Of a stretch of 64,000 nt of DNA, positions 35,228 through 47,134 are shown one piece after another. The stretch covers positions 3,270,204 to 3,334,203 of the forward strand of contig CM055745.1 in the NCBI GenBank assembly GCA_029465975.1, given 5' to 3'. The notes under the pieces were generated by a model, which was not told the origin of the DNA, ran no database searches, and saw only the letters and a list, made by a program, of their open reading frames with translations. Each line of letters opens with the position of its first letter. Within the stretch, counting starts at the first letter, position 1. This DNA is from Dallia pectoralis. Lineage: Eukaryota > Chordata > Actinopteri > Esociformes > Umbridae. The translations under genes were made by a program, and so were the position numbers.

Positions 35228-35822
35228 TCTGTCTCCACATGTGTCTGTAGTTTCTTGGTATCTCTCCACATGTGTCTGTAGTTTCTTGGTATCTCTCCAC
35301 ATGTGTCTGTAGTTTCTTGGTATCTCTCCACATGTGTTTGTAGTTTCTTGGTATCTCTCCACATGTGTCTGTAGTTTCTTGGTATCTCTCCACGTGTGTC
35401 TGTAGTTTCTTGGTATCTCTCCACATGTGTCTGTAGTTTATTGTTATCTCTCCACATGTGTCTGTAGTTTCTTGGTATCTCTCCACGTGTGTCTGTAGTT
35501 TCTTGGTATCACTCCACATGTGTCTGTAGTTTATTGTTATCTCTCCACGTGTGTCTGTAGTTTCTTGGTATCTCTCCACATGTGTCTGTAGTTTCTTGGT
35601 ATCTCTCCACATGTGTCTGTAGTTTATTGTTATCTCTCCTCATGTGTCTGTAGTTTCTTGGTATCTCTCCACGTGTGTCTGTAGTTTCTTGTTGTGTGTT
35701 CACGTGTGTCTGTCATTTCTTTCTACAAGTGTGTCTGTAGTTTCTTCCCGTCTCTCCACATGTGTCTGTCATTTCTTTCTAAATGTGTGTCTGTAGTTTC
35801 TTGCTGTCTCTCCACCTGTGTC
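35228..35822. repeat. 31-bp minisatellite, about 19 copies, with E-box variants
   Basis: Unit tctctccacatgtgtctgta followed by gtttcttggta. Most copies carry CACATGTG, and a subset carry CACGTGTG, converting the site to the canonical CACGTG E-box. The right end decays (catttctttctac forms). Minus-strand MWRDTKKLQTH frames are artefacts. Confidence 0.94.
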
Positions 35823-36109
35823 TGTAGTTGCTTCTGGTGTACAGGTGCCACTGTGTACTGTGCAGCTTTCTACTATATCTGATCAGTGGATTTTCCTGGT
35901 GCATTTTAAATGTAATATTCTGTTCAGTGTGTTTTATGTTTGTACGGGGGTGTAAAATCCTCTTGTTGTGGAGGTTGATTACTGAGCCATTTCCCAAGCC
36001 TTTATCTCGCTCTGTTAGCTGAAGAGCTCTGTTTCAAAGACAAGTTGTCTACCTCTGAGTGCTATGTTCTCGAGTGTGTGTGTGTCCGTCCATCCATGTG
36101 AACATATAG

Positions 36110-36111
<2 letters not shown>

Positions 36112-36162
<51 letters not shown>
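36112..36162. repeat. (TG)25 microsatellite upstream of exon C
   Basis: Uninterrupted TG run ending about 105 bp before exon C. A shorter TG run lies 50-70 bp after its donor (about 36463-36481). Confidence 0.95.
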
Positions 36163-36166
<4 letters not shown>

Positions 36167-36267
36167 ATCATCCATCATATTAACTCTGAAACCAACCTTG
36201 AACATGCTCAAGTGTCTCACTGTATTGTGAATATTTTCTGACCGTCATTCATCTGTTCACGGTTCAG

Positions 36268-36410
36268 GTTCGCCGTCTTGAGAGACCCAGCCAATTGGCT
36301 CAGCGTGAACCCGGTCAGAGGCACGGTCAACACCTCAGCCAATCTGGACCGCGAGTCGCCGTACGTTCACAACAACAAATACACTGCCGTCTTCATGGCC
36401 ACAGATAATG
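36268..36410 (+). CDS. cdh13: cdh13 exon C: T-cadherin, body of EC4
   Basis: A 143-bp exon with acceptor cacggttcag and donor gtaagt. The first G completes the Arg codon split from exon B; then the frame reads FAVLRDPANWLSVNPVRGTV and continues to LDRESPYVHNNKYTAVFMATDN, leaving the first base of a Gly codon (phase 1). LDRESP is the DRE calcium-binding motif of EC4. NTS is a potential N-glycosylation sequon. The pattern DPAxWLxxNPxxGTV, LDRESP, and YTAxFxA matches CDH13 as remembered. The 143-bp size matches the corresponding exon of classical cadherins as I recall. It is isolated by introns of over 25 kb on both sides and flanked by UG repeats. Confidence 0.95.
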
Positions 36411-38264
36411 GTAAGTGAGCAGTTCTCCTAAGTGTCATTAGACGGGGAAGGTAGCCCATTCCAATGTGTGTGTGTGTGTGTTATATTGCAAGCGACGTCA
36501 TTTATAATCCTTAAATGATACTTTGAAAATGTCAACGGGGTTGACTTTCATTTAGGCAGCGCAATAAACGATTATTCAAAGGGTTACTCCAGAACCCGAG
36601 GCTTATTTCCAGAAAGCGTCATCGCATCGTTGGCGTGAAACGGGCAACGTGCAATATTACATCCCCATTCGTGTCGGCTAAGCGCCGTGGAACTGTGGTT
36701 CTGACAACAGGGAGAGTCGCCGAGCAGAACAGTCATTTGTCTTACCTGGCACGGCCCGGCTTTAATTAACCTCATGACAATGAGTTGCCCTTCTCTGTCT
36801 GTCAGGTACCGGCGGCTTGGAGGAGTCACACTCTCACGGCACTTTAGTCTCGTTGGGGAGGGAGGGTGAGTCGACGACGGAGAAGAGAAAGGAGTGAAAC
36901 GGGGAGGACTTTAGACAGGGCCTTGTCTTTTCTACCAGGCGTACTCCAATCAGGGAGCTTCTGACGGATCCATTAGCAGAGATATTGTTATATTATATGA
37001 ATGCTGTTGTGGATGAGAACAGCACTGGACCTGCAGAGAGCAGATTGTAGGAGGCAGGGGAAAGCCAGTTCAATAATGTTCCTCTGGGACCGAAAAGCTG
37101 AGGGCGAGCCCAGAGGTCAACCTTACTCATTTGCGATCTTAGCTGCAGAGAGAGATATCTAATAATGTGTCCCCCGAGCACTGGTAACTCAGACCGCGGC
37201 TCTGTGTCCACTCTCGACCGCTCAGCCCGGCTACCTTATGATTTCAGTTGGGAGATTGGTCAGACGGCCGGCGGACTGGACATTTTGTACCAGCGGTGAT
37301 TAACTTATTTTATCTGAGCAGGGCATTAACTTAGTTTATATTAGCTGATTCCGGCTATCTAGACATAGCGAATAGCGTGGTTATGATAATGAATCAGATT
37401 TATTTCCTCTATTTTAGCTGCTGGTTTCTGGGAAATGATTTGCGGTTAGGATGTTAATGCACTGAGCTGTGTGATGTGGCAGTAACCCGCTAGTAAATGA
37501 CAGTATATGAAGGCCATTTGAGTCATGTGTTGTCTGGGGGATGTGCTCTCTAAGGCTGTGCTGGAGTTAGTGCCTGTATCAGGGGTTTAAGAGCGGCCTG
37601 TTTTATATCAGCTGAACTATCTGTGATATGATAGCTACAGAACTTTAAAACGAACTGATTGTTTTAAATGCCAGAAATGTCCAAAAATTACTCCCAAATA
37701 AATGTCCATAAAATGTGTCCGAAAAAACGGTCGAAAAATGTCTGCAAGACCACGTAGCGTGACCTCATATGCCACACTCCAATAAGGATAAAGGTCCTTA
37801 TTATGTCATTGATATTAATATATTGATTCTATTATCTTGTACGCCCCTGTATTTACTGCACTAACTGGGTACATAAACATCTCCTAAAGTGGGTCTTATA
37901 TATTCGGTTTAACATTTTCCCGGATGTGTATATATGTATGTGTATGCCTCTTATAATTCTTGTATATTTCCCGGCTTTATCATCTGTTATCAACTAATAT
38001 AACAAATAGACCCTTATTCCAGTGGAATCCAACCAGCACCTCCGAGACTCGTTTGGCGAGACTAGATTGCACAGCATGTGGGGTGTCGCACGTGTTAGAA
38101 GACAATAATTACGATATGAATTATGTGCACACGTGTGAATTGGCTTGTCAAAAATACAATTAGCACATTTACTATACATTTTCACAAACACCCATCCTAT
38201 CATGGCGTCTCAGATAACGAGCGTTGCTTGTCGTAGTTGGGTCAAAAAGATGTGGCATGATGAT
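36411..38264 (+). other. start of the 25.5-kb cdh13 intron between exons C and D
   Basis: Phase 1 intron opening with a consensus gtaagt. The first 1.85 kb is mostly single-copy, with a short TG run near 36470. No further exon recognised. Confidence 0.65.
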
Positions 38265-41200
38265 GATTACATAATGTAATATATACATAATATAATCAAT
38301 AGGCTATATATAATAGTCTATACATATGATAGTCTAGAGTACATGTTACAGTCTATACATATAATCAATAGGCTATATATAATAGTCTATACATATGATA
38401 GTCTATAGTACATGTTACAGTCTATACATATAATCAATAGTCTATTTATAATAGTCTATACATATGATAGTCTATAGTACATGTTACAGTCTATACATAT
38501 AATCAATAGTCTATATATAATAGTCTATTCATATGATAGTCTATAGTACATGTTACAGTCTAAACATATAATCAATAGGCTATATATAATAGTCTATACA
38601 TATGATAGTCTATAGTACATGTTACAGTCTATACATATAATCAATAGGCTATATATAATAGTCTACACGTATGATAGTCTGTAGTACATGTTACAGTCTA
38701 TACATATAATAATAGTCTACATATAATAGTCTACACATATGATAGTCTATAGTACATGTTACAGTCTATACATATAATCAATAGTCTATATATAATAGTC
38801 TATACATATGATAGTCTATAGTACATGTTGCAGTCTATACATATAATCAATAGGCTATATATAATAGTCTACACGTATGATAGTATGTAGTACATGTTAC
38901 AGTCTATACATATAATAATAGTCTATATATTATAGTCTACACATATGATAGTCTATAGTACATGTTACAGTCTATACATATAATCAATAGGCTATATATA
39001 ATAGTCTACACGTATGAAAGTCTGTAGTACATGTTACAGTCTATACATATAATAATAGTCTATATATAATAGTCTATACATATGATAGTCTATAGTACAT
39101 GTTACAGTCTATACATATAATCAATAGGCTATATATAATAGTCTATACATATGATAGTCTATAGTACATGTTACAGTCTATACATATAATCAATAGTCTA
39201 TATATAATAGTCTATACATATGATAGTCTATAGTACATGTTACAGTCTATACATATAATCAATAGGCTATATATAATAGTCTACACGTATGATAGTCTGT
39301 AGTACATGTTACAGTCTATACATATAATAATAGTCTACATATAATAGTCTACACATATGATAGTCTATAGTACATGTTACAGTCTATACATATAATCAAT
39401 AGTCTATATATAATAGTGTATACATATGATAGTCTATACATATAATAGTCTATAGTACATGTTACAGTCTATACATATAATCAATAGTCTATATATAATA
39501 GTATATACATATGATAGTCTATAGTACATGTTACAGTCTATACATATAATCAATAGGCTATATATAATAGTCTACACGTATGATAGTATGTAGTTTATGT
39601 TACAGTCTATACATATAATAATAGTCTATATATAATAGTCTACACATATGATAGTCTATAGTACATGTTACAGTCTATACATATAATCAATAGGCTATAT
39701 ATAATAGTCTACACGTATGATAGTCTGTAGTACATGTTACAGTCTATACATATAATAATAGTCTACATATAATAGTCTACACATATGATAGTCTATAGTA
39801 CATGTTACAGTCTATACATATAATCAATAGTCTATATATAATAGTCTATACATATGATAGTCTATAGTACATGTTACAGTCTATACATATAATCAATAGT
39901 CTATATATAATAGTCTATACATATGATAGTCTATACATATAATAGTCTATAGTACATGTTACAGTCTATACATATAATCAATAGTCTATATATAATAGTC
40001 TACACATATGATAGTCTATAGTACATGTTACAGTCTATACATATAATCAATAGTCTATATATAATAGTCTATACATATGATAGTCTATACATATACTAGT
40101 CTATAGTACATGTTACAGTCTATACATATAATCAATAGTCTATATATACTAGTCTATACATATGATCGTCTATAGTACATGTTACAGTCTATACATATAA
40201 TCAATAGGCTATATATAATAGTCTACACATATGATAGTCTATAGTACATGTTACAGTCTATACATATAATCAATAGTCTATATATAATAGTCTATACATA
40301 TGATAGTCTATACATATAATAGTCTATAGTACATGTTACAGTCTATGCATATAATCAATAGTCTATATATAATAGTCTATACATATGATAGTCTATACAT
40401 ATAATAGTCTATAGTACATCTTACAGTCTATACATATAATCAATAGTCTATATATACTAGTCTATACATATGATAGTCTATAGTACATGTTACAGTCTAT
40501 ACATATAATCAATAGTCTATATATAATAGTCTATACATATGATAGTCTATAGTACATGTTACAGTCTATACATATAATCAATAGGCTATATATAATAGTC
40601 TACACGTATGATAGTCTGTAGTACATGTTACGGTCTATACATATAATAATAGTCTATATATAATAGTCTACACATATGATAGTCTATAGTACATGTTACA
40701 GTCTATACATATAATCAATAGTCTATATATAATAGTCTATACATATGATAGTCTATACATATAATAGTCTATAGTACATGTTACGTTCTATACATATAAT
40801 CAATAGTCTATATATACTAGTCTATACATACGATAGTCTATAGTACATGTTACAGTCTATAAATATAATCAATAGGCTATATATAATAGTCTACACGTAT
40901 GATAGTCTGTAGTACATGTTACAGTTTATACATATAATAATAGTCTATATATAATAGTCTACACATATGATAGTCTATAGTACATGTTACAGTCTATACA
41001 TATAATCAATAGTCTATATATAATAGTCTATACATATGATAGTCTATACATATAATAGTCTATAGTACATGTTACAGTCTATACATATAATCAATAGTCT
41101 ATATATAATAGTCTACACGTATGATAGTCTGTAGTACATGTTACAGTCTATACATATAATAATAGTCTATATATAATAGTCTACACATATGATAGTCTAT

Positions 41201-42035
41201 AGTACATGTTACAGTCTATACATATAATCAATAGTCTATATATAATAGTCTATACATATGATAGTCTATACATATAATAGTCTATATTACATGTTACAGT
41301 CTATACATATAATCAATAGTCTATATATACTAGTCTATACATATGATCGTCTATAGTACATGTTACAGTCTATACATATAATCAATAGGCTATATATAAT
41401 AGTCTACACGTATGATAGTCTGTAGTACATGTTACAGTCTATACATATAATAATAGTCTATATATAATAGTCTACACATATGATAGTCTATAGTACATGT
41501 TACAGTCTATACATATAATCAATAGTCTATATATAATAGTCTATACATATGATAGTCTATACATATAATAGTCTATAGTACATGTTACAGTCTATACATA
41601 TAATCAATAGTCTATATATAATAGTCTATACATATGATAGTCTATACATATAATAGTCTATAGTACATCTTACAGTCTATACATATAATCAATAGTCTAT
41701 ATATACTAGTCTATACATATGATAGTCTATAGTACATGTTACAGTCTATACATATAATCAATAGTCTATATATAATAGTCTACACGTATGATAGTCAATA
41801 GTACATGTTAAAGTCTATACATATAATCAATAGGCTATATATAATAGTCTACACGTATGATAGTCTATAGTAAATTTTACAGTCTATACATATAATCAAT
41901 AGTCTATATATGATAGTCTATGCATATAATAGTCTATACATATAATCAATAGTCTATATATGATAGTCTATGCATATAATAGTCTATACATATTATATTC
42001 TATGCATATAATAGTATATACATAGTATATATAGT
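38265..42035. repeat. AT-rich complex minisatellite, about 69-bp unit, 3.8 kb
   Basis: The main unit runs tacagtctatacatataatc, aatagtctatatataatagt, ctatacatatgatagtctat, agtacatgt. Two unit types are interspersed: one with ataatcaatag and one shorter with ataataatag plus ctacacgtatgatag. A third form has an extra tagtctatacatataa insert. The sub-unit tagtctatacatat shows the array grew from a shorter element. Because the unit is full of stops, no long open frames appear. Confidence 0.95.
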
Positions 42036-42205
42036 CCATAAATAATATATTATTGTGAAGTTCAGAGTGTCACTACAATACATGCCCTGACATATACCAG
42101 ATACCCATACATGTCATTGTATTTACACCCATACCATTTTGAAATGCCTACATTGGTCTTGTTTTATTACATGTACATTGTCTAAATTGTACATTGCTGT
42201 AAGTG

Positions 42206-42395
42206 TTGGCCACCAGGAAGACTCCCTGTTGACATATTATGTGTTAATTGTGACACCAGAAAGACTTCCTGTTGACATATTATGTGTTAATTGTGACACC
42301 AGAAAGACTTCCTGTTGACATATTATGTGTTAATTGTGACACCAGAAAGACTTCCTGTTGACATATTACGTGTTAAATGTGATACCAGAAAGACT
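42206..42395. repeat. 43-bp tandem repeat, about 4.4 copies
   Basis: Unit gacaccagaaagacttcctg followed by ttgacatattatgtgttaat and tgt, with diverged first and last copies. Confidence 0.92.
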
Positions 42396-44465
42396 TGGTG
42401 GTCATATTCCAGGTTTTCAAGATGATCCAAATAAACAAATACCCACAAATCAAGATAGTGGTACTATACACTTTGCTAAATATTAGCTGGGGTTAATTAT
42501 CTAATAACATACATTGTCCTAAATATATGTAGCCTATATAGGAACATCTGAAAAAGTGGATATGCATGACAAGTCATTGTGATTACCAGTTATTGTGATA
42601 TGATTTGAGCCTTCATTTTATTAAATAGCAATAGCTGACTAAACTCTGACCTTTGGCGCCGTGCCGAACAATCTGCTGAGGAAGTGTAGATTATAATACA
42701 TGCAGTCAGCTAGAGTTTTGGCACAGTGGGGGGCGAGGAGCTGGATAGAACTTGTCAGCCAGAATGTAATGATATGAATAAAGACCCAGGTCGGAATAGT
42801 TCCTCATAGACACACTCTTGGCAATAGCTTTGGTATTAGTAGATAGTGGAAGTAAGCCGCCCGGCTCCAGAGACTAGTCATGGAGAGAGGGTTGGAGAAG
42901 TCATTGCGATGTGTTCCAGCGCCAGTGTACACTCTCATTGATTTCCTCGCTCCAAAGTCCTCGGTGACTTTTTACACTTCGCCACTTCTTACTTTGAAAC
43001 TTTTTTTGTCGGCCAGAAGCCAACTTTTCGGATTCTGGCACTCTGGCGACGCAAGAAGCGAGACGACTGAAGCGGAACGTTTGTTGATACAACAAATCCA
43101 GCGTTGTGGACTTAGTCGCCCTTGTGGGTGGAGATGAAATGGTAGTGCTGTGAGCAACCGGGTCCCAAGAACAACATCTGTGGGGCCGTAGGAACATTGT
43201 GTTCCTGCTTCATCTGGTATATTGGTGTCATCGTTCCGCACAGGTACAGAGGGAAGGAGAGATATGAGCACATGCTTTGGAATAACGGGAGGGTTTGAAG
43301 AGGCGATGTTTCACAGGGCGCGTGCCGACAGTGATTTAGAGAGGCGATTATAATCGTCATAGACTTTCTGGTTGGAAAGGTCAGAGGTCACTTCACCTGG
43401 ATACATTCCACTTGCCCTGCTCCAGTCCGAGGGCGGTAAGGTGTTCAGTCGGTTCCCCAGCCCCAGTGTTCAACAAGAAGGGGGAAATAAATGGATCCAT
43501 TTTGCACCCGTCGATGTGTGAAGTTGCAGATTCGCCTGACTTGCCGCGGTCCTGACTGTGTTCCAGCGGTGCTGTAAAAAATGGGTCCGCTTGTCGAAAA
43601 GCGCTCGGTCTTCATTTCGGTAATTAATGGCCGAATTCCACCGAGCTTTGCCTCACCACAACAACCACTGAGCTTTCCACGTTGGAGCTATCAAAAAGAC
43701 GAAGGCAGAGGAGCGGTTCCGTTTCGAAGACATCAGTAGCTGAACTGCAGTTTCAATATCTACTGAAACACCAGTTCTCTCTTTCCATCCGCCATAGGAA
43801 TTGCTCCACCCTTGGGTGCACAGTGTAGGCTTTTGCAGTTCCCAATATGTTCACGGTATAAATACAATGAGCAACACAATAAACCTCCCTCCTAATGCTT
43901 CGTACTGCTATCCGGGATAGAAAGAAACACCCACAATGTGCATGTTTATACAGAGGTTCAGGTCACGGTTTAAGTAGCAGCCGATGAATCCTTGTTGTTA
44001 GAGCTGTTTAGTGCGCGGCAAACGCATCCCCGCGTGTGCTGTTAAAAGGCTGTTCGCTGCTCTTTATTTAAATGTTAAACAGCCTCCTGGTGGCCTGCAC
44101 TTGTCGTCTAGAGCGAGGGGCACGTTATCACAAGCGCGTCACCACCGCGCTGCCTTGTGTCAGCAGGTCTTCATGTACACATGAGAGAGAGCAGAGCGTG
44201 GCCTGTTTTCAAGGCAGCCTCGGTACGCACGTGGACACAGGACAGGCTGTCTGAAAACACTGTCACACTGCTAGGCGCACACGTCCAGAGGTGTTTCCGG
44301 CGCATATTTAGGCAGGATGCCGTCTCTCCGTCCACCTGACTTCCGTTGCGGTGCACGGCGGTGTGGAGGGCTGATTTTGCCTGAACGGGCTCCTTATGGT
44401 CACAGCATCACAGAGCGAAAAACATTGTCAGGAATTCCTTGCAATGCTTATGTCACAGCAGTGTT
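42396..44465. other. single-copy intron
   Basis: About 2.1 kb of ordinary composition. Open frames of 80-100 codons on both strands around 42880-43360 overlap each other and have no recognisable domain or splice structure, so none is called. Confidence 0.55.
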
Positions 44466-44560
44466 ACGCAAGGCACGTTTATTTATATAGCACAATTCAC
44501 ACAATGTGCTTTACAAAGGAGAAAGTAAGAAATAATAAAATACGTGCATTTCATATATTA
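44466..44560 (-). mobile_element. LINE 3'-tail remnant, reverse orientation
   Basis: cacgtttatttatatagcac followed by aatgtgctttacaaag resembles the reverse complement of the conserved 3' tail of fish L2-like LINEs and related SINEs. No coding sequence remains. Confidence 0.5.
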
Positions 44561-44697
44561 ATAATGGCAACCTCTTTACTGGCATCATGTAACGTACAGA
44601 ACATTAAGAAAGATACATTTGTATTGAGTAATTTGGAGCGAGAACTGATCTGATACGATGATTTAGAGCTCATCATGTGTCATGTCTGCTCCGCTCC

Positions 44698-44777
44698 TCC
44701 AGTCGGTCAGCCAGTCAGCCAGCCAGTCAGTCAGCCAGCCAGTCAGTCAGTCAGCCAGCCAGTCAGTCGGTCGGTGG
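44698..44777. repeat. CAGT/CAGC tetranucleotide repeat
   Basis: agtcagccagccagtcagtc and similar words for about 80 bp. Confidence 0.9.
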
Positions 44778-45231
44778 AGAATCAGGTAATTGAGATGGAT
44801 TAACATTAACTAGCGCCGTACGAGTAGACAGCCTCCTCAGGGACAGCATCATGTGTCAGTCCCCAACATCCCAGAGTGCATTCAGACTCACTGCTGGCAC
44901 TTCCTCAGTCTGACAGACTACCGATTTGCATTCGGTAGATATGAGTGGAACTTACTGACGCCCGGCAACGGCTGAATCCTTGACAAAACGAACGACTGGT
45001 TCATTTGGGCCCGGGGACTGACTGCTTTTGTCAGACTGCGACGTTCTAAATGTGTTCGATCCGTTCCAGGCTGTCTGTTTAGAACCCTTCAATAAGAAAC
45101 AACGGAACACACCCGTCTCATGGAGGAGCCAGGTCTGTGGAACGCAGGCTCTCATCCAAGAAACCGAGAAAGGGATGGAGATATGAGCCAAGACACCCCG
45201 TCCTCCCTGAGTGGAATGAGTGCTGCTGTTG
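44778..45231. other. single-copy intron
   Basis: No recognised feature in about 450 bp. Confidence 0.45.
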
Positions 45232-45428
45232 ATTGTACCCTGTACCCTGTGCCCTGTACCCCTGTGCCCCTGTGCCCTGTACCCCTGTACCCTGTACCAG
45301 TGTGCCCTGTACCAGTGTGCCCTGTGCCCTGTACCCTGTGCCCTGTACCCTGTGCCCTGTACCCCTGTACCCCTGTACCCCTGTGCCCTGTACCCCTGTA
45401 CCCTGTACCCTGTACACTGTACACTGTA
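45232..45428. repeat. CCTGTACC/CCTGTGCC irregular minisatellite
   Basis: Units of about 6 to 12 bp built from ccctgtaccc and ccctgtgccc. They are open in several frames on both strands, but with no gene evidence. Confidence 0.93.
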
Positions 45429-45534
45429 GAATGTCCGTGTCTGTCAGAGATGTCCCTTAATGAGGGGAGAGCGGCAGATAGAGGTTAGACAAGTTTCTGC
45501 ACGGCCAGTCAGTTATGACCCAGGGCTTTGAGGC

Positions 45535-45912
45535 AGAGTACAGGAGGAGGACGGAGGAGGACAGGGTACAGGAGGAGGAGGGGGAGGAGAGACAGGGTAC
45601 AGGAGGAGGAGGAGAGACAGGGTACATGAGGAGGAGGGAGAGGAGGGGCAGGGTACAGGAGGAGGACGGAGGAGGAGAGGCAGGGTACAGGTGGAGGACG
45701 GAGGAGGACAGGGTACAGGAGGAGGACGGAGGAGGAGAGGCAGGGTACAGGAGGAGGAGGAGAGACAGGGTACAGGAGGAGGAGGGAGGAGGAGAGGCAG
45801 GGTACAGGAGGAGGACGGAGGAGGAGAGGCCGGGTACAGGAGGAGGACGGAGGAGGAGAGGCCGGGTACAGGAGGAGGACGGAGGAGGACAGGGTACAGG
45901 AGGAGGAGGCTG
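45535..45912. repeat. GGA-rich minisatellite, units near 33 bp
   Basis: Words gggtacaggaggaggacgga and ggaggagaggcagggtacag recur with variable numbers of GGA. It is a purine-rich, G-skewed strand. Confidence 0.92.
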
Positions 45913-46332
45913 CTGTAATGGGATATGGTGGGAGATGCAGAGATCACAGCTCTACGCAGCTGTCTGTTGTCTCCCTTGTTTACTCTCTTGTTTACTCCCT
46001 CGTTTACTTCCTTGTTTACTCCCTCCATCTCATTAACCTGACGATTTGTCGTCAGTGCTTGTCTCCATCTAGACCATCTACCTGTGGGGGGTGGAAAGTT
46101 TCTTTTGGAATGTTTAAATCCTTTAAATTAGGGGGAAAAACATCACTTACAGAATATGGGTTTGCTTTAGCTCTGTCACGCAAGTAAAATAATCACTTGT
46201 GATGATCGCATAGTCTTCTGTAGTTAGTCGTTATTAATCACAATTTGAATGTGCTAAAATGTGGCGATAAATAAGGAAAATAATTAAAATGAGAAGTGTT
46301 TAAGTATATTTAGATAGATACAGAATCTCACA
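45913..46332. other. single-copy intron with a tttact repeat
   Basis: A few copies of tttactcccttgtttac-like text occur near 45975-46025. Otherwise nothing recognised. Confidence 0.45.
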
Positions 46333-46374
46333 ATATATATTATATATATATAAAATATATATATATATATATAT

Positions 46375-46436
<62 letters not shown>

Positions 46437-46450
46437 TAGATAGATAGATA
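46333..46450. repeat. (AT)n then (GATA)n microsatellite
   Basis: About 105 bp of AT repeats followed by a few GATA units. Confidence 0.93.
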
Positions 46451-46520
46451 CTGTATTTCACAAAAGTGAGGATGCACTTACGAGTGTACTGACTTTTGTT
46501 CCCAGCGGTTCAGACATAAA
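46447..46520. mobile_element. Tc1-like terminal repeat remnant
   Basis: ctgtatttcacaaaagtgag, then gtgtactgacttttgttccc and agcggttcagac, resembles a diverged terminal inverted repeat of fish Tc1-like elements, which commonly read acttttgttgccagcggtt. It sits at the edge of an AT run, consistent with TA target preference. No transposase is present. Confidence 0.6.
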
Positions 46521-46757
46521 TCCATCATTGGTGCTGTACACAAACTCTGCGTGACTTTCGCTTCATTGTTTCTCTAGAAAAAAGCCTCTAATCATGTATT
46601 ATTGCTTTCATCTGTTGTTAAGACCATTTCAGAGAGAGAGACAGCAGAAATTGTTGCTGTGTCGGTGGGTTTATAGTGAGGTGTGTCAGTGGGTGTTGGT
46701 TTGAAAGCTGCCGGGTTCCTGGGCAGAGCAGGGAGACTGAACTCTGATACATATATG

Positions 46758-46762
46758 CATCT
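46758..46762. other. 5-bp target site duplication (left), CATCT
   Basis: CATCT immediately precedes the TG of LTR1, and the same five bases immediately follow the CA of LTR3 at 51283-51287. Confidence 0.85.
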
Positions 46763-46862
46763 TGTCACGAGTGGTGAGTTAGGGTACTGCACTGTCTGGT
46801 TTCGGGTGCCCACTTCCTGGTTTATGTTGGTTACAGCTGTTGGGGATTTGTAATCACTGGGT

Positions 46863-46868
46863 TATAAA
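46863..46868 (+). promoter_or_regulatory. TATA box of LTR1
   Basis: TATAAA about 100 bp into the LTR. Equivalent boxes are at 48977-48982 (LTR2) and 51013-51018 (LTR3). It is the expected core promoter of the element. Confidence 0.65.
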
Positions 46869-47059
46869 GGGATTGCCTAGATGTCACTGTTTGCTGTTCA
46901 TTGTTTCCATGTCACATTATGTTAGAGGTGAGTGTTGTTTTTGACTATTGTGGTTTCTGGGTTGTTTTATATGTAAGTCGCGATATGCGCACGTTTGCTT
47001 TTCAGTTAACCAGTTAGTCCTTTTTCGCCGTTGTCGGTTTGTTTTGTGTTTGTGTCACG

Positions 47060-47065
47060 AATAAA
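47060..47065 (+). terminator. polyadenylation signal of LTR1
   Basis: AATAAA about 70 bp before the LTR end. Equivalent signals are at 49174-49179 and 51210-51215. Confidence 0.65.
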
Positions 47066-47134
47066 CCTAATTGAACGGATTACCTGACTCTGCACATGGC
47101 TTTTACCTGCACTACACCCTACGGCCGTGACAGA

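Larger units (their letters stand above)
46763..47132 (+). repeat. LTR1 of the composite element, 370 bp
   Basis: Begins tgtcacgagtggtgagttag and ends ctacggccgtgaca, with a 7-bp terminal inversion TGTCACG/CGTGACA. It differs from LTR3 at three positions (gcccactt versus gcaccctt, and gggttataa versus gggatataa), about 0.8 percent, which indicates a fairly recent insertion. Confidence 0.92.

Noticed and set aside
35196..35703. Minus-strand MWRDTKKLQTH repeat frames
   Set aside because: Explained by the 31-bp array.
42880..43360. Cluster of 80-100-codon open frames on both strands
   Set aside because: Overlapping in opposite directions, no domain, no splice signals; ordinary chance frames.
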